DNA from: Marinobacter sp. F4216
GTDB lineage: Bacteria > Pseudomonadota > Gammaproteobacteria > Pseudomonadales > Oleiphilaceae
NCBI RefSeq assembly: GCF_019931195.1
Contig: NZ_JAIOUO010000007.1
Location: 124,001 to 188,000 of the forward strand
Length of the DNA: 64,000 nt
Direction: 5' to 3'
Below are positions 8,857-16,371 of the stretch, piece by piece. Each line of letters begins with the position of its first letter. Position 1 is the first letter of the stretch. A program made the translations under genes and the position numbers. The notes below the pieces were generated by a model that saw nothing but the letters and a program-made list of their open reading frames with translations, made no database searches and was not told where the DNA came from.

Positions 8857-11031
8857 TTGTCCACGTGTGTCTTTTTCGTAACCTGCCCGAAGGGTGTTGA
8901 ATACCTTCTGGAGGACGAACTCCGTACTTTTGGTATGACCCCCACCCGTAATGCACCTGCCGGAGTGTGGGCCGAGGGCTCGCTGGCGTCCGGCTACAGG
9001 GCATGCCTGTGGTCCCGGCTCGCGAACCGGGTCATCCTGCATGTTCAGGAAATTTCCGCTGGCAGTGGAGACCAGCTGTACGAGGGTGTCCTTGGGGTCG
9101 ACTGGAGCCAGCACATCCCGGTTAATGGCAGCTTCAAGGTGACCTTTCTCGGTCAGAACAGCGCGATTCGCAACACCCAGTTCGGCGCCCAGCGAGTCAA
9201 AGACGGCATCGTGGATGCCTTCCGGGCTGCGGGCATCAAGCGGCCCGAAGTCAGCCCCAAAACGCCGGATGTGACCGTTTCTGCCCGGTTAAACCGGGGG
9301 CGATTGGCCCTTGGTATTGACCTGAGTGGCCAGAGCCTTCACATGCGGGGCTATCGGACTGACAAGGGATTGGCGCCTTTGAAGGAGAACCTGGCGGCAG
9401 CGCTGCTGCTGCGTTCGGGATGGCCTGATATTGTCGGGCAGGGCGGCGATTTCGTTGATCCCATGTGTGGTTCTGGAACGCTCGCTATAGAGGCAGCAAT
9501 GATGGCGTTGGACATGGCGCCCGGCCGGAAGCGCGACCGGTTTGGCTTCGAGCGTTGGCCTGGCCATCAGCCCGAGATCTGGCTGGAGTTGAGGCAGGAA
9601 GCCGAGCGCCGAGCCCATGAGGGTAAACAAGGGCGGATACCCCGCATTGCGGGGTTCGATATGGATAGCCGGGTGATTTCCACCGCCTGGAAAAACATCC
9701 AGCGAGCCGGCCTCGAAGGCATCGTTCATGTTGAATGTCGGGCTGTCGAGTCCCTTTCTCTGGATGGTGACTGGTCTGAGACAGGACTCGTTCTGGCTAA
9801 CCCGCCGTATGGGGAGCGTTTGAGCGAACGCCGTGAGTTGGGGGCGTTGTACCGGTCACTGGGCGATGCCGTGAAGCGTGTGGCCCAGGGCTGGCGGCTG
9901 GGGGTCTTTACTGGCGCCCCGGAGTTTGGCCGTTCTATTGGTCTGCGCAGTTACAAGCAGTACAAGCTGTTCAACGGCAAGCTGCCTGCGCAGCTTCTGC
10001 TGTTCTCGGTGGATGAGGCCAGTGAGGTGACACCGCGGGAACCACATGAACCCGGCAAGCTGACACCAAGAATTGCCAACGAAGAGCGGGCCTCGATGTT
10101 TCGTAACCGGCTCAGGAAGAATCTGAAAGCGATCGGGCAATGGGCGCGCAAACAGGGTATCGGCTGTTACCGTCTGTACGATGCCGATATGCCGGAATAC
10201 GCGCTGGCTATTGATCTCTATGAGGGGCATGTGCACGTTCAGGAATACGCCGCTCCCAAATCCATCGATGAGCGCTCGGCTCGGGAGCGTCTGGCTGAAG
10301 CGATGGCGGTTATTCCCGAGGTTCTCGACGCTGATCCGGAGCTCGTGGTCCTGAAGCAGCGCCAGCGTCAAGCCGGTACCCAGCAGTATGAAAAACAGGC
10401 GGCCAGTGATGAATATTTCGAGGTTCATGAGCACGGCTGTCGATTCAAGGTAAACCTGAAGGATTATCTGGATACGGGGCTTTTCCTGGATCACCGACCC
10501 GTTCGGCACTGGATCCAGCAGCATGCCCATGGCAAACGGTTTCTCAATCTGTTTTGCTATACCGGCGCGGCTACCGTCCACGCAGTGGTTGGTGGGGCCA
10601 GCCGGTCACTGAGTCTGGATATGTCCAAAACCTATGTGAACTGGGCGCGGGATAATCTGGCCCTGAATGGCGCGGACACTAGGAAGCATAGGGTTGAGCC
10701 TGCTGATTGTATGGCCTGGCTTGCGGCGAAACCGGCTCAGGGGGAGATCTTCGATCTGATCTTCATGGATCCGCCCACTTTCTCAAACTCTGCACGCATG
10801 GAGGGTGTGCTGGATATTCAGAAGGACCACGGGGCCATGGTGCGGCAGGCGATGGCGCGGCTTTCTGCGGACGGGCTGCTGATCTTCTCGAACAATTTCC
10901 GGCGCTTTAAGCTGGATGAGTCGATTGAGAGCGAGTTTGAAGTCCAGGAGGTAAGTGCCAGTACCATCGATCGGGATTTCCAGCGAAACCAGAAAATCCA
11001 TCGGTGCTGGCATATTCGTCACAAGGGCTGA
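8857..11031 (+). CDS. rlmL: Bifunctional 23S rRNA methyltransferase RlmK/RlmL
   Basis: 724 residues in the usual fused form. The N-terminal half has a THUMP region then an RlmL (m2G2445) methyltransferase with DPMCGSGT near residue 204 and catalytic NPPYGERL near 315. The C-terminal half is the RlmK (m7G2069) methyltransferase with LNLFCYTGAATVHA near 566 and MDPPTFSN near 636. Both active sites look intact. The protein modifies helix 74 of 23S rRNA during large-subunit assembly. The start is TTG 8857 behind GGGAG; no ATG fits the conserved N-terminus (CVFFVTCPKGVEYLLEDEL). Confidence 0.96.
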   Translation: MSTCVFFVTCPKGVEYLLEDELRTFGMTPTRNAPAGVWAEGSLASGYRACLWSRLANRVILHVQEISAGSGDQLYEGVLGVDWSQHIPVNGSFKVTFLGQNSAIRNTQFGAQRVKDGIVDAFRAAGIKRPEVSPKTPDVTVSARLNRGRLALGIDLSGQSLHMRGYRTDKGLAPLKENLAAALLLRSGWPDIVGQGGDFVDPMCGSGTLAIEAAMMALDMAPGRKRDRFGFERWPGHQPEIWLELRQEAERRAHEGKQGRIPRIAGFDMDSRVISTAWKNIQRAGLEGIVHVECRAVESLSLDGDWSETGLVLANPPYGERLSERRELGALYRSLGDAVKRVAQGWRLGVFTGAPEFGRSIGLRSYKQYKLFNGKLPAQLLLFSVDEASEVTPREPHEPGKLTPRIANEERASMFRNRLRKNLKAIGQWARKQGIGCYRLYDADMPEYALAIDLYEGHVHVQEYAAPKSIDERSARERLAEAMAVIPEVLDADPELVVLKQRQRQAGTQQYEKQAASDEYFEVHEHGCRFKVNLKDYLDTGLFLDHRPVRHWIQQHAHGKRFLNLFCYTGAATVHAVVGGASRSLSLDMSKTYVNWARDNLALNGADTRKHRVEPADCMAWLAAKPAQGEIFDLIFMDPPTFSNSARMEGVLDIQKDHGAMVRQAMARLSADGLLIFSNNFRRFKLDESIESEFEVQEVSASTIDRDFQRNQKIHRCWHIRHKG

Positions 11032-11033
11032 GC

Positions 11034-11666
11034 TCAGAATTCGTAGCGAACGCCGCTGTTGAACTGGAAGGTGTTGACTTCGGTGAGGGTGTCCTCGAAC
11101 AGGTTGCCGCCTTCCAGTACAAAGTAAACGTTGTCCAAAACTTCGTAATCGAGGCCGGCAATCCAGCTCTTGCTGAAGGCACTTTCGGGGAATTCCTCCT
11201 GGAGTTGTGGGAAAGCGTACCGGGCTTCTTCGTTGGGCAAATCGGCGTCACCGCCAATGTACGAAAAGCCAAATTGCCCGTAGATATTGGCGCCTTCGCC
11301 AAGGTGGTAGTGAAGGCCAATATACCAGCTGGCGAAGAAATCAACGTTCAGGGATGCTCCGGTATTACCTATGTCGGCTTCCTTGAAGCCGCCGCCCAGT
11401 CGAAGCTCTACATGGAACAGTTCGCTGATATGGTCCCCAGCGACCAGCGTCACGCCGCTGCCCCAGCCATCGTTGTATTGCTGCGTGCGCCCGCCCCCCT
11501 CTAAAGGGACTCGCTCCAGTACGGACCGATAATTGAACAGTGATCCCAAAACACCCACGTAGTACAGATCCTCACGGAATTTTTCCTGTGCGGATGCAAG
11601 CGGAGCGGCAGTCAATGTGGGTGTGATCAATGCAGCGAGCAGGGATGTTCGCAGGACCTTGTTCAT
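11034..11666 (-). CDS. Outer-membrane beta-barrel protein
   Basis: 210 residues starting with a Sec signal peptide (MNKVLRTSLLAALITPTLTAAPLASA, cleavage likely after ASA). The rest consists of alternating amphipathic strands with aromatic girdles (for example YGQFGFSYIGG, VYFVLEGGNLF) and ends in the strand VRYEF, the terminal Phe being the usual signal for insertion by the BAM complex. This is the small eight-strand OmpA/OmpW-like porin-fold class. No ligand or function can be assigned. It is convergent with rlmKL with only 2 bases between the stops. Confidence 0.75.
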   Translation of the reverse strand: MNKVLRTSLLAALITPTLTAAPLASAQEKFREDLYYVGVLGSLFNYRSVLERVPLEGGGRTQQYNDGWGSGVTLVAGDHISELFHVELRLGGGFKEADIGNTGASLNVDFFASWYIGLHYHLGEGANIYGQFGFSYIGGDADLPNEEARYAFPQLQEEFPESAFSKSWIAGLDYEVLDNVYFVLEGGNLFEDTLTEVNTFQFNSGVRYEF

Positions 11667-11777
11667 TGTTGTCGGGCTTCCTGACTTCAGCGGATACGGG
11701 CCCGATTTTGCCTTGTGTAACCAACTGTTACGTCGACCCGTGTCACACTTCCCTGTGCCAGGCGGGTTTGGTTGGGG

Positions 11778-12260
11778 TTATCCGTCCAGAAGGCCTTCTT
11801 CACGCGCCAGTAGCAGCAGGGCATATACCCCGTTTTCCGGCAGCTGAGGTTCAAGCCCTTCATCGATCATCAGCTGCCGGCGCTGGTCTTCCAGCGTGTC
11901 GATGTCCAGTCCGGTAATGAGTTCAGCAATCGGGGCAATTTCAAACGGTGGTTCCTGGCCTACGGCACTGAACAGCTTATCGATGAGGATTTCGTCCGGA
12001 TCAAAACCGTCGACGTAAACCGTCTGGTCAGGAAGGTCCTGGTGGAGTTCGCGAACCAATTCCAGCAGCGGGACACCCTGTTCTTCCAGGTAGTTCAGGT
12101 CGACATCCCCAAGATCGCCATCGGCGGGCAGCCAATCGTCGTCGGGCGCGATGATGACGGTCTTCATGCGCCCATCGCCCAGGGACCAGGCAATTGCCGT
12201 AGGAAACAGGGCATCGTCGGTTTGGCAGTATTCGATATCGAGAAATCTGGGTGTGGACAC
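11778..12260 (-). CDS. Conserved hypothetical protein, acidic, 160 residues
   Basis: I do not recognise a named family. The protein is soluble and strongly acidic with no signal peptide. The opening FLDIEY and a later VYVDGFDPDEI segment faintly recall the DEDD exonuclease/RNase H fold (a leading DxE and a later D), but the remaining catalytic acids are not evident, so this is only a suggestion. The start is GTG 12260 after CAGGAG at 7 bases; its frame has no upstream ATG. It stands alone, divergent from the aminopeptidase gene. Confidence 0.65.
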   Translation of the reverse strand: MSTPRFLDIEYCQTDDALFPTAIAWSLGDGRMKTVIIAPDDDWLPADGDLGDVDLNYLEEQGVPLLELVRELHQDLPDQTVYVDGFDPDEILIDKLFSAVGQEPPFEIAPIAELITGLDIDTLEDQRRQLMIDEGLEPQLPENGVYALLLLAREEGLLDG

Positions 12261-12376
12261 AGTTGGCTCCTGAGGCTTAATACCGCTAAGGGTAGTGGAT
12301 GTCCGTTGAACCGGTATTAAGGCGAAACGGCTTCATGCGATACTGTGTCCGTCATTATCAATCAATCAGGAACATC

Positions 12377-13666
12377 ATGGAACACGCTGAATTTAACAAA
12401 GAACTTCTGTCGTTTCTGAATGCCTCACCGACGCCGTGGCATGCCGTGGAAACCATGAAGAAGAAGCTCATGGAGGCTGGCTTCAGGGAGCTGGACGAGC
12501 GGGAGGAATGGTCGCTGGACAGTGGTCAGGGGTATTTCGTGACCCGCAATGGCACCTCCATCGTTGCGTTCCGGACCGGGTCGAAGGATGTCACCACATC
12601 CGGCATCCGTATGGTCGGCGCCCACACCGACAGTCCGTGCCTGAAAGTGAAGCCCAATCCGGATTTGCGCAGCAAAGGGTATTTCCAGCTCGGTGTTGAA
12701 GTCTATGGTGGCGTTCTGCTGAACCCCTGGTTTGACCGCGATCTCTCGCTTGCCGGCAGGGTAACTGTGCTGGATGACAGCGGCAAGGTTCGTGACACCC
12801 TGATCGATTTCAAAAAGCCCGTTGCGTTTATTCCAAGCCTGGCCATCCATCTGGATCGAGAGGCGAACATCAGCAAAACGGTGAATCCGCAGACGGAGCT
12901 GCCGCCCGTGGTTATGCAGGTGGCTGAAGGTGATAAGGTCAGTTTTGTGGACCTGCTCAAGCAGCAAATTGCCGATGAATCCGGCCTGAGCGTCAGTAAG
13001 GTATTGGGGTATGAGCTGAGCTTTTACGACACGGCAGACGCCGCCTTTGTGGGTCTTCGGGATGAGTTCATTGCCTCCGCCCGTATGGACAACCTGTTGA
13101 GCTGCTACATCGGCCTGCAATCGCTGCTGAATACCTCCGGGGACGAGGCCGCGCTGCTGGTGTGCAATGATCACGAGGAGGTGGGCAGTGTCTCCGCCGA
13201 GGGTGCTCAGGGGCCGTTTCTGTCAGCGGTGCTGGACCGCTGGTGCGGAGCTGCGAAGGCGAGGGCGGTTGCTCATTCGATGATGATCTCCGCGGACAAT
13301 GCCCATGGCATCCATCCGAACTACCTGGACAAGCACGATCAGAACCATGGCCCGATCCTGAACCAGGGACCGGTTATCAAGATCAATCACAACCAGCGCT
13401 ATGCCACCAATAGTCGTTCTGCAGGCGTCTACCGCCACATCAGTGATGAGTTGGGGTTGCCCCATCAGAGCTTTGTGGTGCGTAGTGACATGGCCTGTGG
13501 GAGCACGATTGGTCCCCTGACGGCGGGTACTCTGGGAGTAACCACCCTCGATATTGGTGTTCCCCAGTTCGGCATGCACTCCATTCGTGAGCTTGTCGGC
13601 TCAGAAGATGGCTATACTCTTTATCGGGTGCTGACCGAATTCATGCAGCGGGAACAGGTTCTGTAG
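12377..13666 (+). CDS. apeB: M18 family aspartyl aminopeptidase-type peptidase
   Basis: 429 residues, the full M18 length. M18 enzymes are cytosolic tetrahedral dodecamers that remove N-terminal (preferably acidic) residues using two metal ions. The metal and catalytic motifs are all visible: GAHTDSPCLKVKP (His, Asp), CNDHEEVGS (general base Glu and metal Glu), MISADNAHG (Asp) and FGMHSIRE near the end (His). ATG 12377 was chosen because MEHAEFNKELLSFLNASPTPWH is the family N-terminus and CAGGAA lies just before it. A bidirectional terminator follows. Confidence 0.93.
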   Translation: MEHAEFNKELLSFLNASPTPWHAVETMKKKLMEAGFRELDEREEWSLDSGQGYFVTRNGTSIVAFRTGSKDVTTSGIRMVGAHTDSPCLKVKPNPDLRSKGYFQLGVEVYGGVLLNPWFDRDLSLAGRVTVLDDSGKVRDTLIDFKKPVAFIPSLAIHLDREANISKTVNPQTELPPVVMQVAEGDKVSFVDLLKQQIADESGLSVSKVLGYELSFYDTADAAFVGLRDEFIASARMDNLLSCYIGLQSLLNTSGDEAALLVCNDHEEVGSVSAEGAQGPFLSAVLDRWCGAAKARAVAHSMMISADNAHGIHPNYLDKHDQNHGPILNQGPVIKINHNQRYATNSRSAGVYRHISDELGLPHQSFVVRSDMACGSTIGPLTAGTLGVTTLDIGVPQFGMHSIRELVGSEDGYTLYRVLTEFMQREQVL

Positions 13667-13677
13667 GGCCTGAACGA

Positions 13678-13712
13678 AAAATGCCGCTGTTCCGTATGGA
13701 AGAGCGGCATTT
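13678..13712. terminator. Bidirectional terminator between apeB and tRNA-Asn
   Basis: AAATGCCGCT pairs with AGCGGCATTT around a 15-base loop, with A's on the left and T's on the right. It can end apeB on the plus strand and the tRNA transcript on the minus strand. Confidence 0.6.
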
Positions 13713-13721
13713 AGGAATAAG

Positions 13722-13797
13722 TGGCTCCCCGAGCTGGGCTCGAACCAGCGACAAACGGATTAACAGTCCGTTGCTCTACCAACTGAGCTATCGGGGA
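13722..13797 (-). tRNA. tRNA-Asn (anticodon GTT)
   Basis: A 76-base cloverleaf on the minus strand: acceptor TCCCCGA pairs with TCGGGGA, D arm GCTC-AGTTGGTA-GAGC, anticodon stem ACGGA/TCCGT around CTGTTAA giving anticodon GTT, T arm GCTGG-TTCGAGC-CCAGC, and an encoded 3' GCCA. All stems pair. Confidence 0.97.
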
Positions 13798-13817
13798 ACA
13801 TCGTCGAAGTGGCGCGC

Positions 13818-13846
13818 ATATTAAGGGCTTTAAGAGGCCGGGTCAA
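13818..13846 (-). promoter_or_regulatory. Sigma-70 promoter of tRNA-Asn
   Basis: On the minus strand TTGACC is followed after 17 bases by TAATAT, then by the GC-rich stretch GCGCGCC. A GC discriminator like this is typical of stable-RNA promoters under stringent control. The -10 lies about 20 bases before the tRNA. Confidence 0.7.
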
Positions 13847-13934
13847 CCCCCTGAATTGGCAGGTTAAAAATTGTACTTCTTTTGCTGTTCAGGCGCTTGT
13901 AGTGGCAGGAAAAAAGCGACAGGGAGATGTTGAT

Positions 13935-14939
13935 ATGACAGCTATGGAATCGGCTCCACACCCTTTACCCGAAAACTTCTGGTTTGATGGCATGGCGTAT
14001 CGACCACCTCATTGGCTACGCAGTGGTCACGTGCAATCGGTCTGGCCTACGTTGTTCCGAACGGTAAGCCTGACCGAGCCCCACCGGGAAGCGTTGGCCA
14101 CGGATGACGACGACGAACTCCAGCTCGACTGGTACCGGCAGGGCAGCGACCGCCTCGCTGTCATTTCCCACGGCCTGGAGGGACATAGCCGTCGGCCTTA
14201 CGTGCTTGGCCTGGCTCGGGCTCTGATGAGTGCGGGCTGGGATGTGCTGGCCTGGAATTATCGCTCATGTGGCGGCGTGATGAATCGGCAGCCCCGTTTC
14301 TACCACAGCGGCGCCACGGAAGATCTGGAGCGAGTGCTGGGGCATGTCCTTCTCAAGTCCTATCGGAAAATCTCTCTGGCTGGCTTCAGTATGGGCGGCA
14401 ATCTGACGCTGCTGTACCTGGCTCAGAAGGGCGAACGGGTTGATAGTCGTATCTGTGGCGCAGTGACCTACTCTGTGCCCTGTGATCTCGCTGGCAGCGC
14501 GGAAGTACTCGCCCGGCCAAGCCGGAAGATCTACATGCGGCGATTCCTGAAGGATCTTCAGACCAAAATGCAGGTAAAGGCCGAAAGATACCCGGAAATC
14601 ATCGATATTTCCGGCTTTGAGAAGATTCAGAATTTCCGCCAGTTTGATGATCTCTACACGGCGCCCTTGCACGGCTTCCGGGACGCCGACGACTACTGGG
14701 CTCAGGCATCCGCCTTGCCACGTCTCAAGGACATTCGTGTGCCGGCGCTGATGGTCAACGCCGCTGACGATCCGTTCCTGTCCAGGCATTGTTTCCCGGA
14801 AGCGCGAAGCGTGCTGGGCAGCTATGTAAGGGCAGAGTATCCCCGCTGGGGAGGGCATGTCGGTTTCGTCGAACACGCCCGGGACGGCTACTACTGGTCA
14901 GAGCGCCGAGCCATATCCTTCCTTAAAAATGAAGTCTGA
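13935..14939 (+). CDS. YheT-family alpha/beta hydrolase
   Basis: 334 residues of the YheT/UPF0017 hydrolase family. Visible are the oxyanion-side HGLEGHS, the nucleophile elbow GFSMGG (Ser about 150), an acid in NAADDPF and the catalytic His in GGHVGF near the C-terminus, so the triad is intact. Family members include short-chain esterases; the physiological substrate is unknown. ATG 13935 was chosen for GGGAG just upstream; the frame is open further 5' through the tRNA promoter, which excludes longer starts. The stop overlaps a hairpin shared with the convergent tesA. Confidence 0.88.
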   Translation: MTAMESAPHPLPENFWFDGMAYRPPHWLRSGHVQSVWPTLFRTVSLTEPHREALATDDDDELQLDWYRQGSDRLAVISHGLEGHSRRPYVLGLARALMSAGWDVLAWNYRSCGGVMNRQPRFYHSGATEDLERVLGHVLLKSYRKISLAGFSMGGNLTLLYLAQKGERVDSRICGAVTYSVPCDLAGSAEVLARPSRKIYMRRFLKDLQTKMQVKAERYPEIIDISGFEKIQNFRQFDDLYTAPLHGFRDADDYWAQASALPRLKDIRVPALMVNAADDPFLSRHCFPEARSVLGSYVRAEYPRWGGHVGFVEHARDGYYWSERRAISFLKNEV

Positions 14940-14956
14940 GGTCCGTCGGACCTCAG
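14936..14956. terminator. Stem-loop at convergent yheT-like/tesA ends
   Basis: Perfect 9-base arms CTGAGGTCC/GGACCTCAG around a 3-base loop span both stop codons. There is no U tract; it may act for both genes. Confidence 0.5.
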
Positions 14957-15582
14957 TCCAGTCTGGGGCGCAGGGCGGGCCAAATATTGTCCAGTAGGCG
15001 GGGTTGGGCCTCGGCGGTTGGGTGGATGCCGTCGTCCTGCATAAAGCCTTCCTGGTCGTAGATGCCATCCAGGAAAAAGGGCACCAGTGCGGTGTCAAAA
15101 CGCTCAGAAAGCTTCGGGAAAATGTCGGCGAACATCTGCGTGTACCGCTGGCCATAATTTGGCGGAATTTGCATGCCGACCAGCACAGTTTCAGCCCCTG
15201 ATGCTTGTACCCGACTGATCATATCCGCCAGGTTCGACTCGATGACGTTAGGCGGAAACCCCCGGAGCCCATCATTTCCGCCGAGTTCAATGACCACCAC
15301 GTCCGGATCGTGCTCCTCCAGCAGCCCGGGTAGACGACGGGCACCGCCGTCAGTTGTCTCGCCTCCGATGCTGGCATTCACCACCTGCCACTGGGGCAGG
15401 CCATCGTCGTCCAGCCGTTTCTTCAGCAACTGTACCCAGGCCCGCTCCGTGGGCACACCGTGGGCGGCGCTCAGGCTGTCGCCAAGGATGAGTATGGTGT
15501 TCGCGCTGGCGGAGAGCGGAGCAACGAAACACATGAACAGGAGAAAAACTATTGATCTGGCGGTCACTTGTGCCGTATTCAT
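14953..15582 (-). CDS. tesA: Periplasmic GDSL esterase / thioesterase I (TesA-like arylesterase)
   Basis: 209 residues of the SGNH hydrolase superfamily. A signal peptide (about residues 1-27, ending PLSASA) places it in the periplasm. The four SGNH blocks are visible: ILGDSLSAAHG (Ser), NASIGGETTDGG (Gly), ELGGNDGLRG (Asn) and DGIHPTAEAQ (Asp and His). E. coli TesA is a thioesterase, lysophospholipase and arylesterase; which activity matters here is not readable. It is divergent from the ybbA-ybbP pair, the same arrangement as in E. coli, 60 bases apart. Confidence 0.93.
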   Translation of the reverse strand: MNTAQVTARSIVFLLFMCFVAPLSASANTILILGDSLSAAHGVPTERAWVQLLKKRLDDDGLPQWQVVNASIGGETTDGGARRLPGLLEEHDPDVVVIELGGNDGLRGFPPNVIESNLADMISRVQASGAETVLVGMQIPPNYGQRYTQMFADIFPKLSERFDTALVPFFLDGIYDQEGFMQDDGIHPTAEAQPRLLDNIWPALRPRLD

Positions 15583-15642
15583 AGAAATATTATTTACTCT
15601 GTGTGGCGTTCAATACATTCGTTTTCAAAACCGGGAGTTTTC

Positions 15643-16371
15643 GTGAATCAGATGGCCCATCCCAATTCCGACCAGAGGCAGCCCATGCTCAAGGTGTCCC
15701 ACCTGACCCATCGGGTCAGCCTTGAAACCGATACGTTAACGATCTTGCAGGGGGTCAATCTGGAAATCAATCGTGGCGAGTCGGTGGCGATTGTTGGCCG
15801 CTCCGGTTCCGGGAAGACCACGTTGCTGGGATTACTGGCGGGCCTCGATACGCCCAGTGAAGGAAAGGTCGAACTCGATGGTTCGGTCATCAGTGATCTG
15901 AGTGAGGATGCGCGGGCACAACTTCGGGCACGACGAGTCGGGTTTGTTTTCCAGTCTTTCCAGTTGCTGCCGGCCCTGACGGCTCTGGAAAACGTCATGC
16001 TCCCGTTGGAACTGGCGGGTATCGAACAACCCGAAGCCCGCGCCAGGGAGTTGCTTGAGCGTGTTGGCCTGGGGGAGCGCTTGGGCCATACGCCCCGCCA
16101 GCTGTCCGGCGGCGAGCAGCAACGGGTGGCCATCGCCCGGGCCTTTGCGTCGGATCCAGTCGTCCTGTTTGCCGACGAACCGACGGGCAATCTGGATAAC
16201 CGAACCGGCCAGTCTGTTTCGGACCTGCTCATGGCCCTGAACCGGGAACAGGGCACGACCCTGGTCATGGTGACCCACGATGAACAGTTGGCGGCACGCT
16301 GTGGCCGTCAATTTCACATCGAGGCGGGCGAATTGACAGAGCCGGGATCGGCCCGGGAGGCCGCTGACTGA
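15643..16371 (+). CDS. ybbA: ABC transporter ATPase, YbbA (LolD/MacB type)
   Basis: 242 residues. Walker A GRSGSGKT, Q-loop FQSFQLLPALTA, signature LSGGEQQRVAIARA, Walker B VVLFADEP and a switch histidine in VTHDE are all present. It powers the FtsX-type permease encoded next, whose ATG overlaps this stop by one base. GTG 15643 was chosen because GGGAG lies 6 bases before it; ATG 15652 is an alternative. Tight coupling to YbbP and divergence from tesA match the enterobacterial locus, whose substrate remains undefined. Confidence 0.92.
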   Translation: MNQMAHPNSDQRQPMLKVSHLTHRVSLETDTLTILQGVNLEINRGESVAIVGRSGSGKTTLLGLLAGLDTPSEGKVELDGSVISDLSEDARAQLRARRVGFVFQSFQLLPALTALENVMLPLELAGIEQPEARARELLERVGLGERLGHTPRQLSGGEQQRVAIARAFASDPVVLFADEPTGNLDNRTGQSVSDLLMALNREQGTTLVMVTHDEQLAARCGRQFHIEAGELTEPGSAREAAD